Source: Sipunculus nudus (lineage: Eukaryota > Annelida > Sipuncula > Golfingiida > Sipunculidae). Taken from it: a stretch of DNA of 64,000 bases. Both the position numbers and the translations under genes were made by a program. Positions within the stretch are counted from its first letter, which is position 1, and each line of letters opens with the position of its first letter. The stretch is from NCBI GenBank assembly GCA_026874595.1, contig CM049319.1, positions 5,172,601-5,236,600 on the forward strand, read 5' to 3'. Under the pieces are notes generated by a model. It had not been told where the DNA came from. It worked only from the letters and a program-made list of their open reading frames with translations, and made no database searches. Of the stretch, positions 34,011-46,867 are shown in pieces.

Positions 34011-34720
34011 AAAACAAATCCGTCAATGGATTAAAGACCTATAAAAGCTAAGGTCCTGGTATATTCCCAGAACAAACTCATTTGAGGGTAAGGAAGACTA
34101 TCATGATATCACCCTTCATGCTTTCGGGGATGCGAGTGAGAAAGCATATGGGGCATGTGTGTACATTGATGTAAAGTGCAAGGATTGGACTATGAAATTA
34201 AGTCCTATCAAAGGCTAAAGTTGCAACCGTGAAACAGATGTCTATGCCCAGGCATGAACTTCTTGGATCTTTACTCTGCTGTAGACTCCTCGTGTTTGTT
34301 AGGGAGGCGTTAGAGCTCCCTGTCCATGTGAGTTACCGATGTTGGACAGATTCAATGGCAGCTTTAGCATAGATCAGAGCAAAGCCTCATAGATGGAAGG
34401 TCTTTGATAGAAACAGAGTCACTGAGATACAGAAACTTACAAATCCTTCATTTTGGCGTCATTGTCCAGGTATAAACATCCTGCTGACTTGTTAACAAGA
34501 GGAATATCAACTGATGAGCTGATGTGTGGTTGTCTAGTCCTGTGTTTCTTGCTGGAGGACAAGAAAACTTCACGGATGACTGTGAACCTGATGATACTGT
34601 GAGTGATTTGTTTAGTACTGAACAATATAAACAACGACAACGGCCACTTTGGTTGCAAGTAGTAGCCCACAGTCACCAGTCTTTGATGTAACCAGGTAGG
34701 GAATTTTTGTAAAGTGTATC
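34011..34720 (+). pseudogene. BEL/Pao RNase H remnant
   Basis: Fragments such as HAFGDASEKAYGACVYI (about 34109-34160) and YRCWTDSMAALA-like sequence (about 34330-34370) fit the RNase H domain. Both have stops nearby. Confidence 0.8.
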
Positions 34721-36232
34721 AGCGTTGTTGGCTAGGTTCTAAGATGCCTGCACAATCTCAGCATCGATTTCGAAATCTCAGCGTCGTACTGATCGTCTCA
34801 CATTTGATGAACTGAGTACAGCTAGGCTCACAGTTTTCAAATCCATTCAGTCACGGGATTATGGAGATGAGATATCTGCGGTTCGAGATGGTCGATCAGT
34901 ACCAAAGCCTTCTTCTATTCGGATACTCAATCCTTTCATTGGTCAAGATGGCCTTCGGAGAGTTGGCAGTAGGCTACAATTTGCTGATTTATCATATGAT
35001 GAGAAATTCCTCATCATACTGCCTAAGGGGCATCTATCACTACTGTTGGTTAGATTTCACCATATATATCCGAAGCATGCAGGGGTTGTCACAATACAGG
35101 CTACTCTGCGATGTAATTGTTGGATTGTAGGAGCTCGTCGTTGAGCTAAACGGGTCAAAGCTGAATGTCTTGCTTGTCTGAGGTTTGATTCTAAGGCTTG
35201 TAGCCAAGTCATGGCTCCTTTATCGGGAGACAGAGTGACAAAGTCGTTCCCCTTTTGCAGTGACTGGTTTGGACCACGCAGGCCCTTTATATTGTGTAGA
35301 TCACCCAAGACACAAGTTTTATGTGTTATTATTCACATGTGGAGTGGTGAGGGCTCTGCATATTGAGCTAGTGAATTCACTGTCATCAAATGATTGCATG
35401 TTAGCTTTGGGGTGATTCATTTCACGGCGTGGATTGCCTTCTGTATTGTATTCAGACAATGCCAGATCATTCAAAGCAGCTCAATGTAAAATGATAAGTA
35501 TTTATGGGACACTTAGTGCCAAGTGGAAGTACATAGTACCTAGGGCCCCCTGGTGGGGAGGATGGAAGAGATTGGTAAGAACAATCAGGTCAGCAATCAG
35601 AAAGACACTATGTACAAGGGCGCTTACTAGGTGCGAATTAGAAACAACTCTACAAGAAATTGAAGCAAGCATCAATTCCAGGCCCTTGACATTTGTAGGT
35701 GATGATGTATCAGCTACTATGCCACTGACTCCTGCACATTTTCTGCTTAGCAGGTCTTCAGGTTTACAGCCTGCTGAGGTAAGTAATGAGGATTTATCTG
35801 AAAACATAGACTTGGTAAATAGAGACAAAGCTTGGAAGCAGTTATTAGATCATTCTGGTTGTTATGGAGCAATAGCTATATCATACAGCTGCCTCCTGGG
35901 AAGGGATCTGAGGCGAAAGGCAAGTTGAATCAGGATTCTGTGGTGGTTATCCGGGATGGAATAGAACTCGATCACAGTGGCCTTTAGGCGTGGTGAATGA
36001 GGTATTCCCTGGTAAAGATGGAAATATAAGAGCTGTTAGTGTTACAACAGCCAAAGGTATATTCATTAGACCCATTCAGTTGCTACACAAGTTAGAGATT
36101 TCAGCTGAGCCGGATGGAATAACACCGCAGTCTCATGAATGTACCCAAATCCCAGTCCCAGGAACAAGTCAGAACAACCCACCTGTTCAGTCCACGGGTG
36201 TAAGTGATTCGCTGTTGATCCCATCCCCATAA
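34721..36232 (+). pseudogene. BEL/Pao integrase remnant
   Basis: The BEL integrase order is present: a zinc-finger region (KHAGV at 35075-35090, CxxC at about 35170), core fragments including a YSDNARSF box (about 35447), RAPWWGGWKRLVRTIRSAI (about 35540) and EASINSRPLTFVGDD. It ends in a degraded KAWKQ and IRPIQLLHKLE region (about 36066). Integrase is downstream of reverse transcriptase, as is normal for BEL/Pao. There is no convincing env; the small frame at 36236-36439 runs into the 3' LTR. Confidence 0.9.
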
Positions 36233-36397
36233 GATATGGCAGACAAATTAAACCTGTCCAAAGGCCGGGTTTTTAAGGTCTTCCCACTCCACATTATATT
36301 GTTCATTATATGTATATTTAATGACAGTATGTTATGCTCTGGTTACTTCGATAATGCTCATAAAGTGTTGGAGTGTAACTCCCAACAGGTGGGAGAA

Positions 36398-36671
36398 TGT
36401 TGTGGACTCCGATGTGAAATAGGTTTATTAATTCATTAATTAGCGTCAATTATTATCATTATGTTCACCAGTAATATATACATGTTCAAATGCTAGTTTT
36501 TGTTTTGGTCACGCTATGTTTTCTATTGCCGGAACCTTGCACCTAATGAATCACTTCCGGAAATGCCGTTGAAGTCGTTTTGTGGAACGTGTGTGTTTGT
36601 GAATCTGTTTTGATGCAGAATAATTGGAGGACCAACTATCTATTAGTGGACAAGAACGAGACCCCGCTACA
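36398..36671 (+). mobile_element. 3' LTR of BEL/Pao element
   Basis: It is preceded by the purine-rich CAGGTGGGAGAA and begins TGTTGTGGACTCCGATGTGA, ending CCCCGCTACA. It is 274 bp. The CCTAA after it pairs with CCTAT before the 5' LTR. The complete provirus is therefore 30767-36671 (5905 bp). Confidence 0.93.
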
Positions 36672-38095
36672 CCTAATGGTAGCTGTTTACACTAAAACCC
36701 ATTGTCAGGCCTCCGGGTTAACTAGAACAATTGTTCCAGTTCTGTGATTGCTTTGAAACATAAAACACAGTCACTTGAATCCTAATATGTGGCTGATATT
36801 TGGCCCAAAACAAGGTCAATTCGGATGTAAACAGAGAATCTACGAAGTCTGTTCCCCGGAAGGGATTAGTGTGATCATTATATATTGACGGTTTTAACCT
36901 GTTTAAGGCCAGAATAACGCCCATCAAAAAGTATTCAAGCGACTGTGCATGAAAGCTCGATCCGGTATGGACGTTGTTGTCTGTCTTTGAAACACCATTT
37001 CAGCAGTAGTCCAACAAAGGTGTCACCATGATTGGCTAAAATCTGCTTACCAGTCACATAATCAATATTTTCTGTAATAGTATATATTGGCAGTCACTAT
37101 TTTCTAAGAAGAGAGAATTTTTTACTCTCTGTGTCCAATGTCACTTGATCCCATAAAATGGCTTTGGTTATGGGAAGTTATGTTTGAGCCGAGTTTTATT
37201 ATGAGCTATCCATGGAAAAAGGAGAAGATCGCCTTGAGTTCAACACACGTACGCCTAGTGCCACCCGTAGTTATTATCAGGTAGCAGCAACAATGTCAAT
37301 ATTCTTGTCAAATATGCTGCCTCAGATACTCCTGATTTATTCAGTATAAGACATATTTCATCATGTAGGGGCATATACATTCAAATTAAATTGTTAAATT
37401 TTATGATCGCACGATTGAGACAATAAGCCATTTTGAGAATACTTCCATTCAGTGCATACTTAATTTCCTTGCTCCAGGAACATTGGATATGACCTGAAAA
37501 CTAAAATTTTATTCAGAAAAACATAGTATTGGCTCCCAGGATGCGCCACCAATAACTAAAATCTCAAAATAATGCCGAATTATTTCACATTTACTGAGAT
37601 GTGAACTTACTCACTCTTGTTAATCAGATGGGGTACAACAAATAGTCAAATACCAGTCGGTAAATACATGTTTATCTGAAAGCATTTGGCTCACCTCAAC
37701 ATATTTATTGATTTTATGCTTTGTTTATGTCAACTGAAGGCTGTAAGCTGAGACTCCCCTCTGGGATAGGCCACTCACTTCTAACTCTTATGTAAGCAAC
37801 CTGGGATGACACAAGCGAAATCATCCCTTACCTAGTGCAAAAAATAGACGAACATATATGAAGTCATAATTTCAATTCGAATGAAACTTACGTCGTCCAC
37901 AGTATCATATATATAAAAATATTTTTTTAAAAATTCCATCTTACCTGTTAGCTAAACCCGATATCTGTCGTCGATAATGTTTGAAATGATTCTCGAAACA
38001 AAACTTAGGGCCAAATGTACGGTTAACTTAAAACCTTTTAAAACTAAAACTAGATAAACATTTCAAATTTTCAGGCTAATATATCCATTTAATTT
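36672..38095. other. non-coding region, mostly decayed repeat
   Basis: The first ~40 bp may continue the repeat broken by the BEL insertion. A 'GCGCCACC' box at about 37545 suggests more old type B material. No gene is seen. Confidence 0.45.
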
Positions 38096-38860
38096 TCAGA
38101 TATGAGCGATGTTTACCCAAAACAAATAGATGGGTGGACGCCACCCAAAGACAACTGCAGATTGTGCCACAAGTCTGTCTTAAATACATGATGAAGGTAT
38201 CCAGGATCTTTGGACATGCACAATATCGGGCTAATATGGCAGATCACTTCTGAGAAAAGGGCTTTTATTTATTCTATGAAAACGTGAAGGTAGGTGGCGC
38301 CACCTGTCTGGTTGACTAGAAAACTCTCAAAGATGTATGTACATGCCAAGTTCGGACAAATACATTGAACCACTCCTGAGATATGGGAAATTTTCACCTA
38401 TAGCAAACGTGCGGATAGACTCCACACGAAAACAATTGCAGATGGCCCCACCATTCTCGAATACGGGTTGGAGGTATCCAAGATCTATGGACATGCACAA
38501 TTTCAGGCTAATATGGTGAATCACTCTTAAGAAAATGGGATTAATTTATACTATGAAAACGGGAAGGTAGGTGGCGCCACCTGTCTGGTTTACCAGAAAA
38601 CTTTCCAAGACGGATGGACATGTCAAAATTCAGACCAATACCTTGAACCACTCCGGAGATATGAGCTATTTTCACCCAAAGTACATGTACAGATGGACGC
38701 CACGGCAAACGATTGCAGATGGCGCCTCCAGTCTTGAATAAAAGATGGAGGTATCCAAGATCAATGGACATGCTAATTTCAGCCCAATCTGTCAATAGTT
38801 TTTGACTTATAATGCTCACAGTACTGTTAAGTGGCAATGATGGGGTATTTAAAGGCACGA
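38096..38860 (+). repeat. type B repeat copy
   Basis: It matches 12.45-13.35 kb in block order: GGATGGACGCCA, a GATTGCAGATGGC type block, CCAAGATCTATGGACATGCA, then GGTAGGTGGCGCCACCTGTC at 38290 and 38567. Short open frames in both strands here are by-products of the repeat. Confidence 0.75.
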
Positions 38861-39200
38861 AAATTGCAAATGGACAGAAGGTTGCGCCACCTGTCTTCCG
38901 CAGAATATCTTCTATCTAAGATCTTCGGTCAATTTGATTTTTGGACCAATCTATGCATCCCTAAGAGGGATATTTGTGATTTTCACCATATAGGGCAATA
39001 TTCAAAGTCAAGACCACTCTCCTTGAAAAGGTCACGGATCCCTTTTAAAAAGGCTTCGTCCTCTCACCCATATCTATACATATTTCAAGTTTGGTAAAGA
39101 TCCATAAAATATTTTTTTCTGAGTTATCTCGCCTGAAAGAAATCTCGGAAACGGCGACGCGACCGTGCCTAAACCATAGTATTCCGACTTTGTCTTAGGA
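38861..39200 (-). repeat. inverted fragment of the 55-kb Helitron family
   Basis: Reading the minus strand, positions 39170-38990 correspond to about 55040-55200 (AACTTGGTATATGTATAG type block, AGGACAACGCCTTTTTAAAA block). It is therefore a reversed piece of the Helitron-like element, joined to type B repeat. Confidence 0.7.
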
Positions 39201-39760
39201 TACAATTAATATTTAGAAGTGATAAACAGTGACAACGTACCAAAAAAGTTTTCCTTTATGTCTCTTGACAAACTAGGGAATAACCTCCTGTTTTTTAGGG
39301 TTTAGAAATAATATTTAAAACTACTTTTTTTATATATACATGTATTTCCTTTTTACAGAAAATGTCAGCCATTAAGCGCTCCCAATCTTATACATGGATA
39401 TCTTCAAGGGCAGTCATGACCAGTACATGTGTATGTATGCATCCTAAATCCTGGACACACGCCGCAGGAGAGTCATATGATAGTGTAAGCCCGCGAGAAT
39501 ACATTACATGATGGTAGGTCAAGGTGAACAAATTTGACAGCATAATTTCTGACATTTTTATCATGAAATTTATTTGTCAGCATAATTTCTGACATTTTTA
39601 TCATGAAGTTTATTTGAATACCGGTTTTGTTATAAAATTGAATTTTCAATTAAGCTTAAGTATATTTTATTAGTTGTCGAATCGAATCGAAAGACGTTTA
39701 AGAACGGGCCTGTCTGGTTGGAGGGTTCTGGGACTCCCCCTACCCAATAGTTGCCCGATC
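39201..39760. other. spacer with a short direct duplication
   Basis: A ~40-bp segment (TCAGCATAATTTCTGACATT...TTTATTTG) occurs twice in tandem at about 39536-39616. Otherwise nothing is recognised. Confidence 0.6.
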
Positions 39761-39837
39761 AGTATTTTAATGTTCTAGGGTTTCAGAGGGTTTATGGTAA
39801 ACTGCATATAAATGCATATATATCTACAGACTTAAGA

Positions 39838-40089
39838 ATGGACATGAACACGGTTATATATAATGGATTTAACGTTAACTCTGGTATACACTTAATTGTT
39901 GTTATTGCCAATGAGGAGAGGATATCTGTTCTGGGATTTGCTCCCTGTAACAACGATATCAACAAAGACGACCATGACCATTACATCCTGACTCGCGGAC
40001 GCTGGCCTCGTGACATTGGCTGTACCCCGTTATCTTGCGTGATTATCATCAATAGAACGTTCTTGCAGGAGGACAACATGTATTTGTAA
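39838..40089 (+). CDS. hypothetical open frame of 83 codons
   Basis: The frame starts MDMNTVIYNGFNVNSG and is open upstream without ATG to about 39751. It includes HLIVVIANEERISVLGFAP and ends ...TFLQEDNMYL. I do not recognise it. The composition is protein-like rather than repeat-like, so it could be an exon or an old gene remnant. An acceptor-like TTTCAG lies at about 39781, but I found no clear partner exon. The plus-strand frame at 40213-40425 might belong to the same remnant. Confidence 0.2.
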   Translation: MDMNTVIYNGFNVNSGIHLIVVIANEERISVLGFAPCNNDINKDDHDHYILTRGRWPRDIGCTPLSCVIIINRTFLQEDNMYL

Positions 40090-41880
40090 CATGTAGTGTA
40101 ACATTTGTGTCTTGTATATGGGATACTGTAATTGAACGGGTTTTATCAATAGATAGATACTGGAAGCTGGTAACTGCGCATATTCCGTGCATTTATCATC
40201 AGTGGTTTAGGTGTGTTCTATCTGAAGACTTTGGCTCAAGTCTGCGACCTTAACAAGTTTGTCTCAGGCAGGCAGTGCATTAAATTTGCACTTGGAGGTG
40301 AAATACAACTCGATTATACCTCTTTGAATGAAACGCTTTGTATACTTTCAGTTCTTTTTCCACACGACCGAACTCTATCCAAACCTGATTCCATTAGAAC
40401 CCATATTCCCATGCCCGGGAGGTAGTTTTACAGTGTCAGGTGTGTCAAATTTGGCTATAAGCGAAAACCATATAATTTTACCATGTATCATTAACTTGTG
40501 AAGGTCTTATTTAGGCAGCTGGGTGAAGGTATGTACCCAAAAGTCAGGAGTGATAAAGGTGAGGTAAACCGACCAGCGGGAATATAAAGGTGGAGGCGAT
40601 TTTATATTTAAATAACACATTATGATCTCCCTTGGGCAAGATCATCAAAAAGAAGTTTGGAGATATCGAAACAATATTTACTGTCTCTCAATCTGTGCAT
40701 TACTAAAAACTATGCATACTTCTCTGTCTGGCATTTCAAGCAGTGCTGAACCTCGTTTGGTAGATTTCTATACGAGGATTCAAACATAATGGTTCAGTCT
40801 TGTGCAACGACAGCTATGTTCACAAAATACGTTAAGGGAGATATGAAATGAGAATATACTTTAAAGGGGCCTAATCACCTATTAAACATGTTGAATTAAC
40901 ACGAAACTAGCGTCTTCTCTTAAAAAATGGTACCTGCCAAAATATTGCCCTGAGACAGTTACTGTTGGCCTATTCTATTACCTGAGTGTTAAAATCAGAG
41001 GACCGGGTGTGATCACAGGCGTCAACATAAACAGAGCGCGTGGGATTCCGTGCATCATCAGGAGATGACCTGATTGACTAGGTGCCAAAAACGTAATACA
41101 TTTTCCCGCTGGGTGAAACATCGCATAATGCGGTGACTCGGGCCTGGGACACGATACAAGACCTCTAGGCCTATACCCGTGTCATTTAAGCTGAGGCACT
41201 ATCGTACAAATCTGTTGTGACAGGTTCTACAATGAATTTACATTCGGCCCATGGACCGTAATGTCCATCCAGCAGAGACATATCACAGGACATGAAATTC
41301 CATGTACGGAGTAGTTTTAACTACTCTTTGTTTGGGACCTGTCACGCATGCGCATAATCGGACCTCCGGTCACTCGGCCTTGTTTTATCGTAACAGACAT
41401 ACGAGGACTGTGTTTACTATTATAACACGCAAAACCATAATAAGGTATTAAACGTCTCAAAGGGAAGCACTTTGACTGTGTGCTTGGATTGTTTTGCCTG
41501 GGAACTTTTGTTTAAAGCAAAAGTGATCTGATAGAAAGAATATGCGCTATATTGATCCACATATTTGGGTTCGGGTCCTTGATCCTGCATTGTGGGTTTT
41601 GTTAATTGAAAGCAGATACATGCCACAGACATTGACAGGAACCCCGCATTTAATGAAAATATAGGATTGTATTGCTTTTCATCAATGGTCGTCAACAGTT
41701 GTCGCAGGTGTAGTTTGAAAGGTCTTTTGGTTGAGTTTACTTTTAAACAAGGTCGTTAGGCCAAGCTGAAGGGCTCAGATTTTTAATGATATATCTGAAC
41801 ACATAAAGCGATGTAATGCCAGAAGTATTATCTCATACATAACACTTAATGTGTTTAATATGTTTTTAAGCTAAACTCTC
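40090..41880. other. intergenic, nothing recognised
   Basis: Mixed sequence, slightly GC-richer at 40.98-41.40 kb. I see no splice-supported exon, RNA gene or repeat end. Confidence 0.4.
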
Positions 41881-42903
41881 TTTTATAAGAAACTATAGTG
41901 GTTGGATGAGTATTTGAAGGGAGACGGGCCCTTAATGTTATATCGAGTAAAAAACACACAAGATAGCATTTTCAGTTCGCTCTATTCGGGCCACAGATTT
42001 TATTATTCGAGAGAAAAACATAAACCGATACCTCGGTATGTTTCTTTCTTGATATTTGATCCCTTCCAGGCGCTCAGTCCAAATCCTGAACTGATTTAGT
42101 TTTGACATGGTTGTGTGCCACCACGATCGGCAGCCGGTCAACTGTCGCCACTGTAAATCATGTGAGCAAGCTATTGGTGACTGTCCGTTTAAAATAAAGC
42201 GACAGGTAAACTGTTATAGGTGCAAAAAAGTAGGACATTTAGTGCGTGATTGCCCAGAGGAGGATGACACGACTGATGAACAAACGGTACATGATGATGA
42301 ACAGGGGCAAGGGGATCCGTTTGACTCATCTGTATGTGTTGAAATGAGAGAAGATCGGGCTTCGTCCGCTTCTCGATCAGTATGACTGTGCCGAGAACAA
42401 AGGTGAGACCCACGTCTCAGAATGGCAGAAATTAAGAACGATAGGGGTAGCATAGTGAATAATTAAAAAATAATCAAGAAAATGCACAAAAACAAACCAC
42501 GACAGACTGAGAAAGCTGAGGTCGGGACAAGGAAGGCACAGTCCACCCCTGTTTGTGCTGAAAAAAAAAACGGACTAAAAAAAAGGGCGCAATGAAGGGA
42601 ACAGCTGGTACTCCGTCACACTGGTTAAAGAAGAATGCCAACGGACCAAGTTGAATCTTCTGTTAATTTAGACTGAATTATGCGACTGCGTTTTGGAACT
42701 GTAAATGTACGAGGACTACGGAGTGATCGGAAACGGTAACATTTATTTAGTTATTAACGTGAGAAGATATTAGACGTTGTATTCTTACATGTAACTGACT
42801 CAGATATATGAATATATAGAAACAAGAGTAGGGACCTAAGTTATTTACAGTTTCGGGTACAAAACAAAAAATAGTAAAAGATTTCAATTAATTCAGTTTG
42901 TAG
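41881..42903 (+). pseudogene. older LINE (A): ORF1 zinc knuckles and start of ORF2
   Basis: ORF1 remnants carry CCHC-type knuckles in series: a degraded HHDRQPVNCRHCKSC region and a clear CYRCKKVGHLVRDC. After a gap, ORF2 begins with ATG at 42680 (MRLRFGTVNVRGLRSDRKR), the N-terminus of an apurinic-type endonuclease (TxNVRG). Broken frames continue with a VVFLHVTDSD block. The frame runs up to 42903, where an LTR interrupts it. ORF1 has at least one frameshift near 42100. The upstream limit is not defined. Confidence 0.85.
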
Positions 42904-43202
42904 TGTTACAGGTGCTCTTTTTATTATGTGACACGGGCGTAACTCCTGTTGTGGCTCTCGTGTCTGGCCGCGTATTATACATTCTATGTTTAATCCGTAC
43001 TGGTTGAACTCTCGTTGTCGTGCTGGCTAGTGGTTTTTACGCCTGGTCGTGGGTCACGTGATGACCCTGGTGTGTGGGGATACACACGGCTATGTTCTTC
43101 TCGATAATTCCTGAAATGCGTGTTTACTGTGTAGGATCCTTTAGACTGTTCGAGAAGTGGAAAATTCTCGGCTTGAGATGTGAAGGTATATAAAAGGGCT
43201 GT
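42904..43202 (+). mobile_element. solo LTR, first part
   Basis: It starts TGTTACAGGTGCTC, sharing its first bases with the LTR at 25094, and is preceded by GTAG (42900-42903). It includes a TATA box (TATATAAAAG at 43188-43197), where the inner LINE has inserted. The second part is 49191-49279. The two parts together are 388 bp with TGTTAC...GTAACA ends. Confidence 0.88.
43191..43202 (+). repeat. target site duplication of the inner LINE (left copy)
   Basis: TAAAAGGGCTGT at 43191-43202 is repeated exactly at 49179-49190, flanking the minus-strand LINE. Confidence 0.92.
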
Positions 43203-43701
43203 TTTTTTTTTTTTTTTGAAGTTAATACGGTTCAAATCTTTTTTTTTTTTTTTTTTTACCCCAAAAGACAAATGATACAACAATTACACTACATGACATG
43301 ACAAATTACATTACATCACATAAACAATGAATTACACAAGCAAACATAATTGAACATTGAGCTGACACTATACAATTCACACCACAATACATATTACTCA
43401 CAAGTTGCAGTTACAGAAAAAAAAACACATGCTATAAAATATTGATAGTTTCTGTGGAATACAAAGTCTTTTAACTATGCATAATATATAATACTTTTTT
43501 TTACATGGATCCATAGGGACCTGTATTTATCTATGTAAAAAAAATAGTATTTACATCAAGGTGCTTCAGATCTAAACTGGTGTATGAGCACCTCTATGCA
43601 TCTACATATACATATGCATATACATACTTCTATATACACATGGACGCTCATACACATATACACATATATATTTATTACATTAGTTTCAAGTTAATGACTA
43701 A

Positions 43702-44136
43702 TTAGTGCAAATGAGGTAACATTATGTTCCATTTCTTTACATGTAAGGACATTTTATCTTTACTTTGTGCAATAGTATACTCAGTGTTTTGAACAGATAT
43801 TATTCTACGAACAAAATCTGCAAAAAGGTCGACTTCGTGTTCTTTTCTATTAAAATACAGAGTAAGTTTATATGTCAATATAATCTGATTGATTAAACAA
43901 TTTTCTGTCCCTGGTAGAATTCCTAATAAAACTGTTTTCCTACTTATACACGGCAGTGTAATACCTAATGATTCTAACCACGATTGTATTTTAAAATATA
44001 GGTTCTTTGAAACAAAACATTCTAAAAATAAATGTGTTATAGTCTCATGTTCAGTATAACAATATGAACAGCGTGGAGTATCGGACAATTTCCATTTATG
44101 TAACCAATAGTTAACTGCTAAATAATTATGTATCAC
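43702..44136 (-). pseudogene. LINE B ORF2, C-terminal zinc-finger part
   Basis: This frame gives NYWLHKWKLSDTPRCSYC, then HETITHLFLEC: the C-x2-C-x7-H-x4-C knuckle typical of the end of L1-type ORF2. It is separated from the reverse transcriptase frame by a frameshift at about 44.14-44.16 kb. Confidence 0.9.
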
Positions 44137-44137
44137 T

Positions 44138-46180
44138 TTAAATTGAAACTCTACTGTACATATCCAAGGAAGTTTGATGTATTAAATTATAAACATTTTT
44201 CAAGTCTTCTGGACTTAAACTTGTGGTTTTAACCCAATTGTTTTCTTGTGTTGGTGGCACTAATATTTGTTTAATCAAAACTTTGTACACTGTCCTTGAG
44301 TCTAATTTTAAAAGGTAGCATATTCCACCAATTGTTTGAATAAGATCACATCCATCTTTAGATACAATTTCTAATTGCCCAGAAGCCTTCAACTTTACTC
44401 TTTCAATCCAATCCTTTGGTACTGCATCAACGATAGACCTCCATTGCATAAACTCTTTTACTGATACAACTGGGTAAGCCCTCTGAAACTCATTCCAGGT
44501 ATAAAGATTACCTGTTGCATTCATCAAATCTCCAATTGTTTTAATGTTATAAACATCAAGAGTAGCATAATAAAATGACTTACTATTTATCTTTAAGAAA
44601 GAATTTTTCCAGAGTGGCTGTATTCTAACGTCTTCTGCTGTCTGTGGAATAACTGTTACATAATTAGACCACTCTTTCAGACATTTTTTATAAAATGATA
44701 ACATGTTTCCTGGAACCCTCTTCACATCAAAATTTGAAGACACTGACGTTACCCCTCCTATAGATTTTAAATAATACTGTGGGATTATTTTCCATGTTGC
44801 ATCACCTGCCACAATCAAACGTTTGATCCACATTATGTTCTGTGTTTTTAATCGAGTTCTTACATCTGGAAACTTTATTCCACCCTTTTCATAATCACCA
44901 ATAATTGCATTATATTGAACCTTTGGTCTTTTACCATTCCATAAAAACTTTTTTAAATACTGTGTAACATTTTCAACAAATGATTTTGGTGCAATAGACA
45001 TATTACATACATAAAGTATTTTTGACAAAGCAAGTGTTCGACATATTTCCGTCCGACCAAATATTGTAAGGGTTCTACATGACCACATATTTAGAACAGT
45101 CTTTAACTTTGCCTCTGTACTATGGAAATTTAACTTTTGACAAATATCTGTATCATACGAAAAAAATATCCCTAATATTATGATTGCAGAACATGTTAAA
45201 TTGACCCATTTACATGATATTGGTTTATCCTGTCTAACTTTCCAGTCACCCAACCAGGCTGCTTCTGACTTATCAAAATTAACTCTAAGTGATGTATACT
45301 CTTCAAATAATTCAAATATAGACACCAACGACTTAAATGACTGAACGTCTGATAAGAAAAATGTCACATCATCTGCAAACAGTGTTAGTTTAATTTCTTT
45401 GTCCCCCACTGTAATACCTTTTACATTCATATTGTTCCTTACCATCTGTGTCATAACTTCCATAACAAGAATAAACAAATATGGTGCAATCGGGTCTCCT
45501 TGTTTTGTACCCCTTGACATAGTAAAATAATTGGTGGAGAACCCATTATTTAAAACACAACTTGAGGTGTTTGTATGCAAAAGTTTGACCCAATTAATGA
45601 ACATTGGCCCAAAGCCAAGACGCTTTAACACACACAACATAAAACCTTGATCCACTGAATCAAAAGCTGCAGCAAAATCTGCCCCAAATAGTATACCAGT
45701 TGTATTTTCATTATTACAAAACTCAATAACATCTGATATGAGCCTTATTGAATCACCTATGTATCGGCCTGGCACTAAAGCAGTTTGATCTATATGTACT
45801 AATTTCTGTAGAACTTTACTTAACCTAGATACTAATATTTTACTTAATATTTTACAATCCACATTAATCAAGCTGATGGGGCGCCAAGCATTGATATATC
45901 TTACATCTTTACCAGTCTTTTCTAAAAGTGTGATTACACTTTGTCTCTGGCTTGTGGTCAACTCTCCAACTTTATAACATTCATTTAAACAGGCAGTCAT
46001 TTCTTTTCCAAGTTCACCAAAGAAACACAAATAAAATTCCTTGCCCAAGCCATCATTACCTGGGGTCTTATTATTAGCCATGGCTTTGATAGCCTGATGT
46101 ACATCTGCAAGAGTGATCATAACTTCACATGAAGCTGCTTCATCATCATTTAATTCAGGCAGATCTTCAACAGTTAGCAA
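44138..46180 (-). pseudogene. LINE B ORF2, reverse transcriptase part
   Basis: The frame is open for 680 codons. It has NNKTPGNDGLGKEFY, a GRYIGDSIRLISDV block, ILFGADFAAAFDSVD, a TKQGDPIAPYLFILVMEV block and the catalytic TLFADDVTFFL (at about 45370). A thumb and a long C-terminal region follow. It is in the same frame as the preceding segment, separated only by the TAA at 46222-46220. Confidence 0.95.
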
Positions 46181-46219
46181 AAAATTATCAAATTCTTGTT
46201 TTGTTTTATGAATTTTTCT

Positions 46220-46867
46220 TTAGAATTTCTCTGAGTAATAATTATATATCTGAGACATAAGTTCTTTGGGTTTTATGATCTCCCTGTCATTCACAAGTAA
46301 CTTTCTAATACAGGTCTTACTTTTATTTCTATGCTCTAAATTTAAAAAATATTTATTACTACGTTCACCTTGCTCACACCATTGGGCTCTTGAGCGGATA
46401 ATAATACCTTGTGTTATTTCATTATAACAATCTTCTAGCCTGTTTTTAATCCTGATATATTTCTCTTTATTAGCTGTATTTGGTTCTCTATCTAATACAC
46501 TTTCCATTTCTTCCATTTCCTTCTCTAAAGCTAAGTACTCTTCCTTAAATTTTTTCTTTTTCTTTTTAGAATATTCTATTGTAAATTTCCGTATATTGTA
46601 TTTCATGTATTCCCATTTCCTTTGTGCGTCTAGTTGTAGTTGATCAGCTTCCGTTTTAATAGAAATAATGTGCTCTTTCATTTTATTGACGTAATTTTCA
46701 TCCTTGAGCAATGAGCAATTAAATTTCCAGAAGGATGGACCGCGCGATCCTTCAGTAACACCCCCTATTTTGAGCTCCACCGCAGAATGGTCAGATCCTA
46801 TACTTGGTATAACAGTGCATGATGATATTAATGGTTGTAATGATGAAGAGACTAAGAAAAAAATCAA
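46220..46867 (-). pseudogene. LINE B ORF2, end of endonuclease and connector
   Basis: The frame contains the last endonuclease box (IGSDHSAVEL, with catalytic Asp and His) and a Lys/Glu-rich connector with EYSKKKKKKFKEEY. It ends NYYSEKF at an in-frame TAA. It overlaps the upstream endonuclease frame because of a one-base shift near 46.8 kb. Confidence 0.9.

Noticed and set aside
36236-36439. Envelope-like gene of the BEL element
   Set aside because: The 67-codon frame has one hydrophobic stretch but no env features, and it runs into the 3' LTR.
38327-38858. Open frames on both strands around 38.3-38.9 kb
   Set aside because: They coincide with type B repeat units and match the corresponding units at 12.5-13.3 kb. 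They are repeat by-products.
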